Of a DNA stretch of 19,244 nt, positions 1-7,810 are shown one piece after another. Source of the DNA: Oscillospiraceae bacterium (GTDB lineage: Bacteria > Bacillota_A > Clostridia > Oscillospirales > JAAYXM01); NCBI GenBank assembly GCA_017408185.1, contig JAFQVE010000251.1, positions 1 to 19,244 on the forward strand, given 5' to 3'. A program made the position numbers and the translations under genes. Within the stretch, counting starts at the first letter, position 1. Every line of letters starts with the position of its first letter. The notes under the pieces are model-generated. The model saw only the letters and a program-made list of their open reading frames with translations. It was not told where the DNA came from and searched no databases.

Positions 1-1272
1 CATCTTTTCCGTGAGCGCTTCAATGGTACCTGCAGCCGTTGATAAGAAGAGCGCCTGTCCCGGTGTTCCTCCGCGTTCTAAAACGTCGAGCGTTGTCTGA
101 CCTGCGGTGTCTGCACCCATAGCCACCATCGCCCCTGTCGGTCCGAGAGGGGCCTTGCTTATAAAGTTCGCCATAGAAAGTCCTGTACCTGCAAGAAGTG
201 ATGCAAGCTCTCCGCGACTTCCGCCGCCTGCCGCATCATACGCTTTATCTGTTACACCCTCACTTGTTTGCTTTGCCATATGCGCACCGCTGAAGGCTCT
301 TGTGTTTGTGTCTGTCGGGACATACTGGTCTCTGAATACGTTCCCGACCGCATTTACGGCATTGGCAATGTATGCCCCGGGAGTAGCGAAGCTTGACAGC
401 ACGTTCCGGGCAGACCCCATCACGGGATTTTTATATGCACCCTCGTACATTTCTTTGTTTTTTGCTTCCTGAACTCGCTTGTTTAATGTTCTTTCAAGGA
501 GCTTATAATATTCTTCAACCTTATCCGTTTCGCCTTTTGAGGCATAATATCTGATTACGTCCTTTTCCTTATCCGTTAAAAAGCCTATTTTCTGCGCCAT
601 TTCAGAGTCGCCGTGATTGTTGATTGCCATTGCGGAAATCGAGTCTCTGTACGCCCCGTTATTCACGAATGCGATAATTTTTTCATAATTGTTTTTTGGG
701 AAACTTCCGCCAAGGTTATTCGAGATAACTCTACCTTTTTCCCTGCCTGCTCCGAAATCAGCAGAGGAAGAAACCTCTTCCAGTTCTCTTTTATTTTCGT
801 CCTGACGGTAGTTATAAACATTGTTGCGAGTTTTTTGCGCTGCGTTTCTGTAGAGGTCAAGATAGGTATTTGCCGCTTTATCGGCTGCAACGGCAGGGCT
901 CATATCCCCACGGGCTTTTGCCCTCAGAAACTCTTCATCATATCTCCGTTGAGCTTCTTTTCTGACGGAATCGGACTGTGTTTGCGCCTTTGCCCAGTTC
1001 TCAATATCTTTAGCATTGGACAGCTCACGCACCTTATCCGTATCACCGACAGCTTCCGCACGCTTTATTGCTCCTGCTCTGACCTCGGGGCGCATAAAAT
1101 ACTGCACACTTCTGTTTGCTTCTCTGCGGTTTATATCCGCTTCTCTTTCCTCGGCGGTTTTCGGTGCAGGATTTACACGCTGAACTTCCGCATATTTTTC
1201 TTTTATTCTTTCGACACGGGAAACGTTATTTTCTTTTCCGTATTTTTTTCGAACATTCGCAACTCTTCCCAT
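1..1272 (-). CDS. Large phage structural/ejection-type protein, N-terminal 424 residues (runs off left edge)
   Basis: An uninterrupted frame reads from an ATG at 1272 (starts MGRVANVRKKYG) to the left edge, so the C-terminus is not visible. An AAAGGAG ribosome binding site lies just upstream. The first part is highly charged and helical. The last ~100 visible residues turn small and hydrophobic (e.g. GAYIANAVNAVG, GELASLLAGTGLSMANF, a Gly/Ala-rich run ending ..AAGTIEALTEKM). It is the last visible gene of the virion operon, 25 nt after the 427-aa gene. In P22-like podoviruses this place holds ejection proteins (gp7/gp20/gp16) that enter the cell with the DNA, and the charged-then-amphipathic composition fits that role. 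I do not recognise a catalytic motif. A large polyvalent or tape-measure-like protein is the main alternative. That it is a real phage gene is fairly sure; the role is inference. Confidence 0.7.
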   Translation of the reverse strand, partial: MGRVANVRKKYGKENNVSRVERIKEKYAEVQRVNPAPKTAEEREADINRREANRSVQYFMRPEVRAGAIKRAEAVGDTDKVRELSNAKDIENWAKAQTQSDSVRKEAQRRYDEEFLRAKARGDMSPAVAADKAANTYLDLYRNAAQKTRNNVYNYRQDENKRELEEVSSSADFGAGREKGRVISNNLGGSFPKNNYEKIIAFVNNGAYRDSISAMAINNHGDSEMAQKIGFLTDKEKDVIRYYASKGETDKVEEYYKLLERTLNKRVQEAKNKEMYEGAYKNPVMGSARNVLSSFATPGAYIANAVNAVGNVFRDQYVPTDTNTRAFSGAHMAKQTSEGVTDKAYDAAGGGSRGELASLLAGTGLSMANFISKAPLGPTGAMVAMGADTAGQTTLDVLERGGTPGQALFLSTAAGTIEALTEKM

Positions 1273-1297
1273 TTTACAGCTCCTTTGATAATCTTCT

Positions 1298-2581
1298 TTA
1301 CTTCAATCCTAAAATCATTGCCACACCGGCATCCGTAAGCTCACTTTCGCTGAGCGTGTCAAGGTATGCCTCTATCTCAGTCTGACTTCTTCCTTCATTT
1401 CTCATTTTCGCAACAACGTATTTTGCGTTGTTATATTGTGTTCCGTACGGACTTTTGGCCGCATTCGCTCTTCTATCCGACTGAGAAGGTGTGTTTTCTA
1501 TCTTTGAATTGATGTCTCCTGCGAGAACTATAAGCTCCTTTTTGTCGCTTCCCGATGTTACTCCGTATCCTGCACCGTATTCCTCAATCCATTCAGCAGC
1601 AGTTAATCCCGAAGCCTCAATAACCGGAAGCAAGGTCTTCAAATACTTTGTATTTTCGTTCTCTGCGACTTTGTATATACCAGAACCTCCGCCGCCGGAG
1701 CTTGCGTTCTTCCGTGCATTCACCGCGGCTATATATGTATTTATATCCTCCTGTGGGATTCCGAGCACCTCTTCTATAAACGATGCACTTTTCCCTTCGT
1801 TTATGAACGCCATGGCAAGCTCCCACTTTCTGTCAGCTTCCGCCTGCTCTTTCTGTGCGGCAAGCTGTTCCTTCTGCACCGCCATCTGTTCATCAAACTG
1901 CCGTGTGCTCTCTGCCTGCCCCAATGCCTGCATATCCCCGGAGAAGATATTTCCCTGCAGAGCTATTTCCTGTTGCATTATGTTTTGCGCCCTTGCTTCG
2001 AGCATGTTTGCAAGCTCATACTGTCCGCTTGCTCTTGCCTGGGATATCTGAACATCAATATTACGGAGCTGTTCATTCATTGCACGGAGGTTTTCATTGA
2101 GCTGTTGTCCGTAAGCACTTGCAAGCTTGAGCTTCGAGCTTTCTGCATAACCCGATTCATCAAGACCGAGCTTAACCCTCTGTTCTTCCATTGCTCCAAA
2201 CGGATTTGCAGCCTTCATATATGCCTCACGTGCCGCCTTGTCTGCATCCGCTCTGTTTGTCTGTATAAGCTCCTTCTGTCGGTTAAGCTCGGCAATCGCC
2301 GCATTTGTCGCACTGTCTATTCTTTCCTTCTGAACGTTTCCGGCTGCCTTATATGCGTTAATTGCCGCATTTCCCTTTGCTTCGTATTGATTTTTCGCCG
2401 TAGCGTATGTAGGAATTCCTCCGTCCGAGGTCATTTTGTATGTCCCAGCATTAGTCTGAACGGTCGCGCCGATGGGGACGCGTGTCGTTGCCGCCTCATC
2501 CATATACGTCTTTCCGTCTTTTATCCAGCCCTCGTGTTGGTCGTTGTTCTTATCCCACCAAACTGTCTTTGTTGCTCCCAT
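1298..2581 (-). CDS. Phage minor structural protein, coiled-coil and Gln/Ala-rich (ejection-protein candidate)
   Basis: A 427-aa protein. Residues 1-50 form a small basic/aromatic domain (WWDKNNDQHEGWIKDG). About residues 60-260 are almost all Ala, Gln, Glu, Lys and Asn with heptad character, predicting long helices or a coiled coil. A Ser/Gly linker (SSGGGGSG) follows near residue 295, then a helical C-terminal domain ending in short repeated-looking helices (SQTEIEAYLDTLSESELTD). There are no membrane segments or enzymatic motifs. It lies between the 706-aa structural gene and another large helical protein. By synteny with P22-like phages it is a candidate DNA-ejection or internal virion protein. 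The start is supported by an AAGGAG-like site about 8 nt upstream, close to the repeat cluster that fills the gap to the preceding gene. Function is inferred from position and composition only. Confidence 0.75.
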   Translation of the reverse strand: MGATKTVWWDKNNDQHEGWIKDGKTYMDEAATTRVPIGATVQTNAGTYKMTSDGGIPTYATAKNQYEAKGNAAINAYKAAGNVQKERIDSATNAAIAELNRQKELIQTNRADADKAAREAYMKAANPFGAMEEQRVKLGLDESGYAESSKLKLASAYGQQLNENLRAMNEQLRNIDVQISQARASGQYELANMLEARAQNIMQQEIALQGNIFSGDMQALGQAESTRQFDEQMAVQKEQLAAQKEQAEADRKWELAMAFINEGKSASFIEEVLGIPQEDINTYIAAVNARKNASSGGGGSGIYKVAENENTKYLKTLLPVIEASGLTAAEWIEEYGAGYGVTSGSDKKELIVLAGDINSKIENTPSQSDRRANAAKSPYGTQYNNAKYVVAKMRNEGRSQTEIEAYLDTLSESELTDAGVAMILGLK

Positions 2582-2608
2582 AATATAAAAACTCCTTCCT
2601 TTTCATGT

Positions 2609-2655
2609 CTTCCCCTTGAGGGGAAGGGGGACCGCTCTGCGGTGGATGAGGTGTC
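2609..2655. repeat. Interspersed repeat, family A (copy 1)
   Basis: Opens with the self-complementary block CTTCCCCTTGAGGGGAAG, has a variable middle (ACCGCTCTGCGGT, itself a hairpin) and closes with GGATGAGGTGTC. Further copies with the same head and tail and a different middle occur at 4997-5046, 5610-5657 and 9900-9947. It lies between the 706-aa and 427-aa genes, next to family B and C copies. Confidence 0.85.
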
Positions 2656-2670
2656 CTCTCCCCACCCCCG

Positions 2671-2717
2671 TGTCATTCTGAGCGGAGTGCGTAGCACGCA
2701 GTCGAAGAATCCCAAAG
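2671..2717. repeat. Interspersed repeat, family B (copy 1)
   Basis: Starts TGTCATTCTGAGC and ends GTCGAAGAATCCCAAAG, with a palindromic centre (GCGTAGCACGC). Other copies or fragments are at 7616-7645, 7794-7810, 8841-8888 and 9944-9973. The variable central hairpin lengthens or shortens between copies. Confidence 0.85.
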
Positions 2718-2763
2718 GCTCCCTTGTGCAAAGGGAGCTGTCGGCTTCGCCGACTGAGGGATT
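2718..2763. repeat. Interspersed repeat, family C
   Basis: Directly abuts the family B copy. Two hairpins in tandem: GGCTCCCTT..AAGGGAGC, then GTCGGC-TTCG-CCGAC, ending ACTGAGGGATT. It is the only copy of this family in the window. With copies A and B it fills most of the 197-bp gap between two structural genes, and no gene lies there. Confidence 0.7.
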
Positions 2764-2778
2764 GCCAATACTGTCCCC

Positions 2779-4899
2779 CTACTTCGCAAAATTGCCTGTT
2801 ACGTATCGCCTTATTATCCCAAGCACGCCGAACGCCTGATTTACCTTGTCGTTGCGGCATATAACCTGTATCGCTTTGTATTTTTTGAATTTAGCGTTAA
2901 ACGGTACAACAGTGTATTCCGATGTATTAAACGTGAAATCGTTAAAATCGAGGTCCTCAAAATTGAATATACCGGCACTCTTTTCCCGAATCTCACGTTC
3001 AAAATCCCTGTCGGTTTTTATGCAGACCTTGACCCCCGAGCGGTTGTATGTCTTCAGCATAACCCCCGAGCCTTTTTTCTTCATCGTCTTAAGTCTCATA
3101 AAGTCTCCGTCGTCCGATAAATTCGTTGCCCATTCCGCAATTATTGGCTCACCGTCGTCCGAATACGCGGAGGATGCAATCTCGCCCCGTGAGTTCTTCA
3201 TGTCGTCGTTGAATCGGCAAAGCCTTCCGTCCTCTGTCCCGAAATAGAGTACGCCGTTATACTCGAGCGCAACCCTTGCCGGAATGTTCGTCCAGTAGTA
3301 CCACTCATATTCAAACGTGCCGGTCTTGTTCCCTGCATAAGTCTTTTGTGCGGCATCTGCCACATAGCAGTCGCCGTTTATAAAGAGCATGAGGTTGCCT
3401 TTCCACGTGCACATATAAGCATCTTCGAGGTTTGTGTTCTTTAAAAGCTTTTTATTTATGCGTGTCGAGCGTATGTTCAGCGCACGCTCGCTTGATATAT
3501 CCTGTTGCGCTATTGCATACACGCCGTTGCGTGAGAGATACAACGGGTCATCGAGCATCGTGCAGACCGCATTTCTTGCAACCGCACCTATTCCCGATGT
3601 CCCCTGCCGTATCGGGAACAGTACATTCCCCTCCGCATCCTCTGCCCGGTAACGCATATATATTGTCGCTCCGTCGTTATCGTCCTTGAGGATTGCCTGC
3701 TCGTTGCCCGTGTGAAGATACCCCGTAACGGGAGTAGCATCCAAACCTATTTCCGTATAGCTCAAATCCCTTACATATGTAGGCTCGTTAAGCTCACTGT
3801 GCCAGTCCGTATTGGGAAACTCCGGATTCCCGGAATAGAAAATGCGGTTTTCAAAAACGTCCATAACCGTACAGCCCGAAATCGCGCCCTCGCTCTTTCC
3901 AACCTCTGCGACATACTCAATGCAGTAATTACTTTCTCCCTCCGCAGGTCTTTCAAACCCGGGAGTATTTGAAGTCAGAATCACCCCTCTGATAACGCCG
4001 CCGTGTTCGATACCGAGGTCACCGGCTATTTTCCTCGATTCCGAGTCTCCTTCACTGAGGCTTACATGTATTCGTGCCGGAAGATAATTCAACATAGATT
4101 CCCAGTCGAACAGGCTATTTCCAACCTCACAATCAGCCCATCCTTCTTCTTTCGGCGCAGTTATATCAAATATAACCTGTCCCGTCGGGATATATGTCAT
4201 TTTCATTCTCGTCCCTGCTTTGATTTTGCCGTCAAGAAAAAGATACCTGTAGCTTCTCTCGTCGGATATTATTCTGAACATATTTTTTCTTTTTTGACAT
4301 GCGATATTAACTTCCTGATACGCTTTCCCCATAGTGCCGCCGTACCACATACCTTTCTCACCGTATAGATATGCCTCTGCTCTCCCCTGCCATGTCGTCG
4401 GCACATATGACGCTTCTCCGTCGAAAACTTCAACGCAGGTTTTGCCGTCATATTCTAAAAGCTCCGCACCCGTCAGAATAAAGAGTCTTTCCCTAAAACA
4501 CCTTCCGGTAGAGCGTGCATCGTTTATCCCGGAGAGAAGCTCCGTCGGGGCATCTTCCGACGTCCCGCTCCACGAGTATATTTTGGTACCTGCATGAATA
4601 ATAAAGCAGTCTACAATCGTCTCTGTGTCTTCTTCGCCTTCTGCTTCCGCCTTCTGCGTAACAAGCCCTTTGTAGTGATATATCCCGTTAATTCTTCCGT
4701 CGAGTGTCTGAAGCGTTCTCCAGCCCAACCTCTTTTCCGGGAAACCTCCCGTGTCTGATATAACGTTCACCGCATGAGGTGAACGGTTGTCGTCCACCAT
4801 CGTTTCACTCTGCGAAAAATCAACACCGCGAAAGCTTCCGTATTTTTTTGTGTATATAGTAGGTGATGTCGGTGTCCCTATATTGACTATCTCCGGCAT
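2779..4899 (-). CDS. Phage structural protein, probably beta-rich connector/stopper (P22 gp10-like position)
   Basis: A 706-aa protein starting MPEIVNIGTPTSPTIY. The N-terminus (YGSFRGVDFSQSE, then NRSPHAVNVISD and EKRLGWRTLQ) is the opening typical of a phage protein class that covers the head-tail junction. The body is rich in short beta strands with repeated Tyr/Trp-Gly turns (GIYHYKG, NGVLYFGTEDGRLCRF), suggesting a propeller or beta-sandwich fold. There is no signal peptide or membrane segment. It sits after the putative head-completion protein and before the ejection-type proteins, the place of P22 gp10, which plugs the portal after packaging. It starts 3 nt past the stop of the upstream small gene, whose last codons contain its AGGAG site, so the two are probably translationally coupled. 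The structural assignment is good. The gp10-like role is inferred from synteny. Confidence 0.75.
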   Translation of the reverse strand: MPEIVNIGTPTSPTIYTKKYGSFRGVDFSQSETMVDDNRSPHAVNVISDTGGFPEKRLGWRTLQTLDGRINGIYHYKGLVTQKAEAEGEEDTETIVDCFIIHAGTKIYSWSGTSEDAPTELLSGINDARSTGRCFRERLFILTGAELLEYDGKTCVEVFDGEASYVPTTWQGRAEAYLYGEKGMWYGGTMGKAYQEVNIACQKRKNMFRIISDERSYRYLFLDGKIKAGTRMKMTYIPTGQVIFDITAPKEEGWADCEVGNSLFDWESMLNYLPARIHVSLSEGDSESRKIAGDLGIEHGGVIRGVILTSNTPGFERPAEGESNYCIEYVAEVGKSEGAISGCTVMDVFENRIFYSGNPEFPNTDWHSELNEPTYVRDLSYTEIGLDATPVTGYLHTGNEQAILKDDNDGATIYMRYRAEDAEGNVLFPIRQGTSGIGAVARNAVCTMLDDPLYLSRNGVYAIAQQDISSERALNIRSTRINKKLLKNTNLEDAYMCTWKGNLMLFINGDCYVADAAQKTYAGNKTGTFEYEWYYWTNIPARVALEYNGVLYFGTEDGRLCRFNDDMKNSRGEIASSAYSDDGEPIIAEWATNLSDDGDFMRLKTMKKKGSGVMLKTYNRSGVKVCIKTDRDFEREIREKSAGIFNFEDLDFNDFTFNTSEYTVVPFNAKFKKYKAIQVICRNDKVNQAFGVLGIIRRYVTGNFAK

Positions 4900-4902
4900 T
4901 GC

Positions 4903-5139
4903 TCATTCATCTCCTATCGGCATCTGTCCGTTTCCCGTGCCGTTGTAGTTTAAAATATTCTCCCACTGCTTCTTCAGCTGTTCCTCACCCTCAAAGCCTT
5001 CCCCTTGAGGGGAAGGTGCCGAAGCTTGCGAGGCGGATGAGGTGTCTCTCTCCGTACCGGGGCACATCACTCTGCTCGCAATAATCACACAAGCTGCACC
5101 AAGTATAAAGCCTATAACCGTTGCAATACAGTAACTCAT
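4903..5139 (-). CDS. Small single-pass membrane protein carrying an in-frame repeat
   Basis: A 78-aa protein. I chose the ATG at 5139 because an AAAGGGA site precedes it at good spacing; an upstream in-frame extension lacks this. Residues 1-24 (MSYCIATVIGFILGAACVII) form one transmembrane helix with a short N-terminus. Residues 32-48 are translated from a family A interspersed repeat (..SPQGEGF). The tail (QLKKQWENILNYNGTGNG) looks like the normal end of a phage protein, so the repeat seems to have entered a pre-existing gene without breaking the frame. It lies between the putative head-completion and 706-aa genes. The function is unknown. A small virion- or membrane-associated accessory protein is likely. 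Confidence 0.7.
   Translation of the reverse strand: MSYCIATVIGFILGAACVIIASRVMCPGTERDTSSASQASAPSPQGEGFEGEEQLKKQWENILNYNGTGNGQMPIGDE
4997..5046. repeat. Interspersed repeat, family A (copy 2), inside a coding frame
   Basis: Same head (CCTTCCCCTTGAGGGGAAGG) and tail (GCGGATGAGGTGTC) as the intergenic copies, with a different central hairpin (GCCGAAGCTTGCGAGGC). It is translated in the minus strand as residues 32-48 of the small membrane protein. Confidence 0.85.
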
Positions 5140-5152
5140 AATAAAATCCCTT

Positions 5153-5557
5153 TCAATTTTCCAACGCCGCCCCATACGGATAAACGTCCTCAATATCACT
5201 CATGTGAACACCTCCGACCGCATCCGCAAGCGCCGTTATGAATCTTTTTCTGTAATCTGCCGCACGGTAGTTGTCTCCGTCGTCCTGGCAGTAAAATGCG
5301 GCAACACCGTATGGCAAAGCCGCACGGCATAAGCTCTCTGAAAAGTCGAGCTCCTCATTCATCCCGTCTTTGGTGATTTTAGGTGCAACACTCAGTGCAG
5401 CCCTCCCGCTTTTTCTCCGTATCATATTCTCATATGCAAGTGCTTCCTGCATTACGGTATTTAAAAACGTGGGGAAAAACTCCTCATATTCCGCATCTTC
5501 TCTCTTTCTTTCAAAGACAAACGAAAGCGCTATCTCGTAAATCTCTTCTCCTGTCAT
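5153..5557 (-). CDS. Putative phage head-tail connector / head-completion protein
   Basis: A 134-aa helical protein (MTGEEIYEIALSFVFERKRE..) ending PYGAALEN. The frame stays open to 5692, but the first part of that extension is translated repeat sequence. The ATG at 5557 has an AAAGGATG ribosome binding site, so I use it. Length, helical content, the N-terminal FLNTVMQEALAYENMIR segment and the position straight after the coat gene match the class of head-completion adaptors (P22 gp4, HK97 gp6 type). I see no definitive motif. It ends 13 nt before the next gene. The coat gene's terminator and a repeat element separate it from the coat gene, so it may need read-through or its own promoter. Confidence 0.65.
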   Translation of the reverse strand: MTGEEIYEIALSFVFERKREDAEYEEFFPTFLNTVMQEALAYENMIRRKSGRAALSVAPKITKDGMNEELDFSESLCRAALPYGVAAFYCQDDGDNYRAADYRKRFITALADAVGGVHMSDIEDVYPYGAALEN

Positions 5558-5590
5558 ATTTTTACATCCTTTCTTTTGTTTAATACAGCA

Positions 5591-5691
5591 TGCAGAGTGC
5601 ATTCCCAAGCCTTCCCCTTGAGGTGAAGGGGGCCCGCTTTGCGGTGGATGAGGTGTCATAACCTCACAAAGCCGAAGAATCTCACTCTGCA
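5591..5691. repeat. Repeat element with short terminal inverted repeats, containing family A copy 3 (5610-5657)
   Basis: TGCAGAGTG at 5591-5599 is exactly complementary to CACTCTGCA at 5683-5691. Between them lie a family A copy (CCTTCCCCTTGAGGTGAAGG..GGATGAGGTGTC) and a degenerate family B end (GCCGAAGAATCTC). A second, directly repeated CTGCATT follows. The arrangement is that of a miniature inverted-repeat element of about 100 bp. It fills the gap between the coat gene terminator and the next gene. Confidence 0.65.
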
Positions 5692-5705
5692 TTCTGCATT
5701 AAGGT

Positions 5706-5736
5706 CAAAAAGGGAGAGCAGAAGCTCTCCCTTTTG
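5706..5736 (-). terminator. Rho-independent terminator after the major coat gene
   Basis: A 12-bp perfect stem (5708-5719 with 5724-5735), 4-nt loop, GC-rich foot GGGAGAGC, followed on the minus strand by a run of T. It begins 9 bases after the coat stop codon. It would end or attenuate transcription of scaffold plus coat, giving more coat mRNA than downstream gene mRNA. Confidence 0.8.
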
Positions 5737-5744
5737 TTGCTCTA

Positions 5745-6800
5745 CTACTCAATCGTAGTTTTGAGCACTCCTGAAGGAAATGCCCCGTCTTTATATGCAT
5801 ATGCGCGAATCTCAGTACCACTTTCAGCTGTAAGCTTTGTCGTGTAAACCTTGGCAGAAGCCGAATATCTCGGGTCTGTGCCGTCGGTGGTATACTTGAT
5901 TGTTGCACCGCTTGTTGTGCTTGCAAGCTCATCTCCCGTAAGTGTCGGAGTTGCGCAAACCGTACCTGCACCGCTTGCCGTGTTGACCTCAACATATACA
6001 CCGTCACACTTTGCTCCGAATACAAAGAGGTCATAATACTGTCTGCCCTCAAGAAGATTTCCCGAAATACCCGGAGGGTCCTTGTGTAACTTCGTATCGT
6101 TGAGCTTAACAGGTGCGCAGGCCGCTCTCTTGTGAACGATTATAAAGTTAACATTTGCCGGCCAACGTGAGCTCGGTACCTTTACAACACGCATGTTGTC
6201 GTATGTGCCGACCTGTCCTTTTGCAAGCGACTTGTTCAGAAGCCCGTCACACTTCTGGAACTCCTCTGAAAGGCGAAGCTTTGCATATGTATCACTCGGT
6301 ACAAAGAGTGTTCGACCGAAACTCGGCACTTCTTTGTTGTCAAGATATGTAGTGCCGGCAGTGATGCGTTCGCAGACGTTGTTTTTTGAAAGTGCTGTGC
6401 TGTTTCCGACAACCATTCCTGCCATCTGTGAAAGACGCGCAAAGCCGTACTTATCCATAAGCGGAACTGCCTGCTCCGAAATCTGAAGGTCGAGCATCTT
6501 TCCTGCTTCCTTGATGCCGTCCTGGTCTTCGTCGTTGCCCTTGTCTATGGTAAGAGAGAAGCTCTTATCCTGAGTGAGTGTGAGTTCCTGAACAACATCC
6601 TGCATTTCCGTCGGTGTTCCGTAGCGGTTAGAGCCGCTGCGTGTGTAGTCAACCATAGGAACGGTTAACGGTGTGGAAATCTTAACAGTCTTTACCCCGG
6701 TAAAGCTGTATGAGTTGTCGAGAGTTCCGACAAGGAGTGACTCTCTGACAAATCTTGACTGAATCACTTTGTCATATTTTGTGTGCAAATTTACTGCCAT
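5745..6800 (-). CDS. Major capsid (coat) protein with C-terminal chitobiase-like Ig domain
   Basis: A 351-aa protein in the canonical slot directly after the scaffold gene and before a terminator. Residues ~1-275 have the look of a phage coat protein: an N-terminal arm, YSFTGVKTVKISTP, DYTRSGSNRYGTPTE, then the strands and helices of a HK97-type shell (SLTIDKGNDEDQDGIKEAG). They resemble the coat proteins of podovirus-like clostridial prophages. Residues ~283-350 form a separate small domain, with ATIKYTTDGTDPRYSASAKVYT-type signature residues (Y-T-T-D-G-T-D-P), recognisable as the chitobiase/hexosaminidase C-terminal (CHB_HEX_C) beta-sandwich. Such domains would be displayed on the capsid surface and could bind carbohydrate. 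The start has an AGAAGGG site. Capsid identity comes from gene order plus composition, and I consider it solid. Confidence 0.85.
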   Translation of the reverse strand: MAVNLHTKYDKVIQSRFVRESLLVGTLDNSYSFTGVKTVKISTPLTVPMVDYTRSGSNRYGTPTEMQDVVQELTLTQDKSFSLTIDKGNDEDQDGIKEAGKMLDLQISEQAVPLMDKYGFARLSQMAGMVVGNSTALSKNNVCERITAGTTYLDNKEVPSFGRTLFVPSDTYAKLRLSEEFQKCDGLLNKSLAKGQVGTYDNMRVVKVPSSRWPANVNFIIVHKRAACAPVKLNDTKLHKDPPGISGNLLEGRQYYDLFVFGAKCDGVYVEVNTASGAGTVCATPTLTGDELASTTSGATIKYTTDGTDPRYSASAKVYTTKLTAESGTEIRAYAYKDGAFPSGVLKTTIE

Positions 6801-6850
6801 TTAAAAACCCTTCTTTCCTGATTTTATTTGTGCCAAAACAGAAGGCTTTC

Positions 6851-7732
6851 TTATTCTCGGTTACTGTTAAACCCTGCAAGGAAATCATCCTCGTCTTCCA
6901 TACCCTGGCTTCCCGAAAGTGAGCCAACGCTCTTTTTCTTTGCTTCATTTGCGGATGAGTACATCTTGTTCTGTGCCTCAAGCTCACGGTTACGCTCTAT
7001 ATAATAAGCCTCAATTGGGCTATGACCCTTTTTTACAAGGTCAAAAACGCCCTGCGACACCTTAGAACCGCCTTCCGAAGCTAAAAGCTCAGGATGTTCT
7101 CTAAACAGTCTGTTCCAGCCTTCAATTTCTGCATTGTTTTTTTCTTCGAGAGCCTGCGCCCTCTCCCGTTCTTCACGGACTTTTTCAGCTTCGAGTTCAA
7201 ACCGCGCAAGGCTTTTTACCGTGTCCTCGGATGCGTCGTCATCACGCGCCCGTATCTCCGACATCTTAGCCTCAAGACGTTGGTTTTCCGCCTTTCCGCG
7301 TTCTTTCTCGATAAGCTGCTCAACCGTTATGCCTTCACTCTTTGCACGCTCCAGCAAAAAATCAAAAGCCATTCGGTTCTTGTCGCGTTCCGCTACAACG
7401 TGGTCGTAATTAAGCCCTTTCTGAGCAAGCGTCCTCGCTTCATCAAGACTCAAATTCCGCTCCTCTCCGTTGTACTTAACGCGTAGCGTAGAACTGTTTC
7501 CGGCAGTGTTCTCTTTGGCATGGTTTTCGCCGTTTTTTCCGTTCTCCTCCGAGTTCTGCGCATTGTTGGAATCACTTCCGTTTTCTCCTTCACCTGCACC
7601 TTGCTCTTCCTCAGTTGTCATTCTGAGCGCAGTCGAAGAATCTCCGTTTTCCCCCTCATCGTCAAAAAGGTTTTCCGGAAGAGCTTCCATTTCGCGTTCT
7701 TCCATCGTCTGATTGGTTTCTTCAAACAACAT
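6851..7732 (-). CDS. Phage capsid scaffolding protein
   Basis: A 293-aa, very acidic, almost wholly helical protein. Residues 1-80 are low-complexity Glu/Asn/Gly. Residues ~85-110 (LRVKYNGEERNLSLDEARTLAQKGLNYD) form the short ordered segment common at the start of such scaffolds. Residues ~110-215 are a long coiled coil. The C-terminal third has a helical coat-binding-type tail ending FLAGFNSNRE. Scaffolds of this kind assemble with coat protein into the procapsid and then leave. The gene lies 50 nt upstream of the coat gene and has an AAAGGAG site 8 nt before its ATG. Residues 30-39 are encoded by a 30-bp family B repeat inserted exactly in frame. It could also be called a GP20-like minor structural protein. 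The scaffold role is well supported by position and composition. Confidence 0.8.
   Translation of the reverse strand: MLFEETNQTMEEREMEALPENLFDDEGENGDSSTALRMTTEEEQGAGEGENGSDSNNAQNSEENGKNGENHAKENTAGNSSTLRVKYNGEERNLSLDEARTLAQKGLNYDHVVAERDKNRMAFDFLLERAKSEGITVEQLIEKERGKAENQRLEAKMSEIRARDDDASEDTVKSLARFELEAEKVREERERAQALEEKNNAEIEGWNRLFREHPELLASEGGSKVSQGVFDLVKKGHSPIEAYYIERNRELEAQNKMYSSANEAKKKSVGSLSGSQGMEDEDDFLAGFNSNRE
7616..7645. repeat. Interspersed repeat, family B (copy 2), in frame in the scaffold gene
   Basis: TGTCATTCTGAGCGCAGTCG followed by AAGAATCTCC: the compact version of family B without its long centre. It is 30 bp, exactly ten codons, and encodes GDSSTALRMT in the disordered acidic N-terminus of the scaffold. 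Confidence 0.85.
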
Positions 7733-7793
7733 GGTAAATGCTCCTTTGTAAAAAATTTTTATATAAAGCGCTGGTCTCGCGCATTATATCTTC

Positions 7794-7810
7794 GTCGAAG
7801 AATCTCAAAG
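7794..7810. repeat. Fragment of interspersed repeat family B
   Basis: GTCGAAGAATCTCAAAG matches the right end of family B. It sits in the 82-bp gap between terminase small subunit and scaffold, where terminase large subunit and portal would normally be. No left half of the repeat is present. Confidence 0.7.

Noticed and set aside
613..1338. Long plus-strand open frames opposite the virion genes (also e.g. 1973-2839 and 7738-8349)
   Set aside because: They mirror real minus-strand genes, are rich in Ser/Cys/Phe as shadow frames are, lack ribosome binding sites and run through repeats and terminators.
2609..2763. Cluster of palindromic repeats considered as a CRISPR array
   Set aside because: The units differ from one another, spacing is irregular, there are no unique equal-length spacers and no cas genes.
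5558..5692. N-terminal extension of the putative head-completion protein
   Set aside because: It is translated repeat DNA with no ribosome binding site. The internal ATG at 5557 has one.
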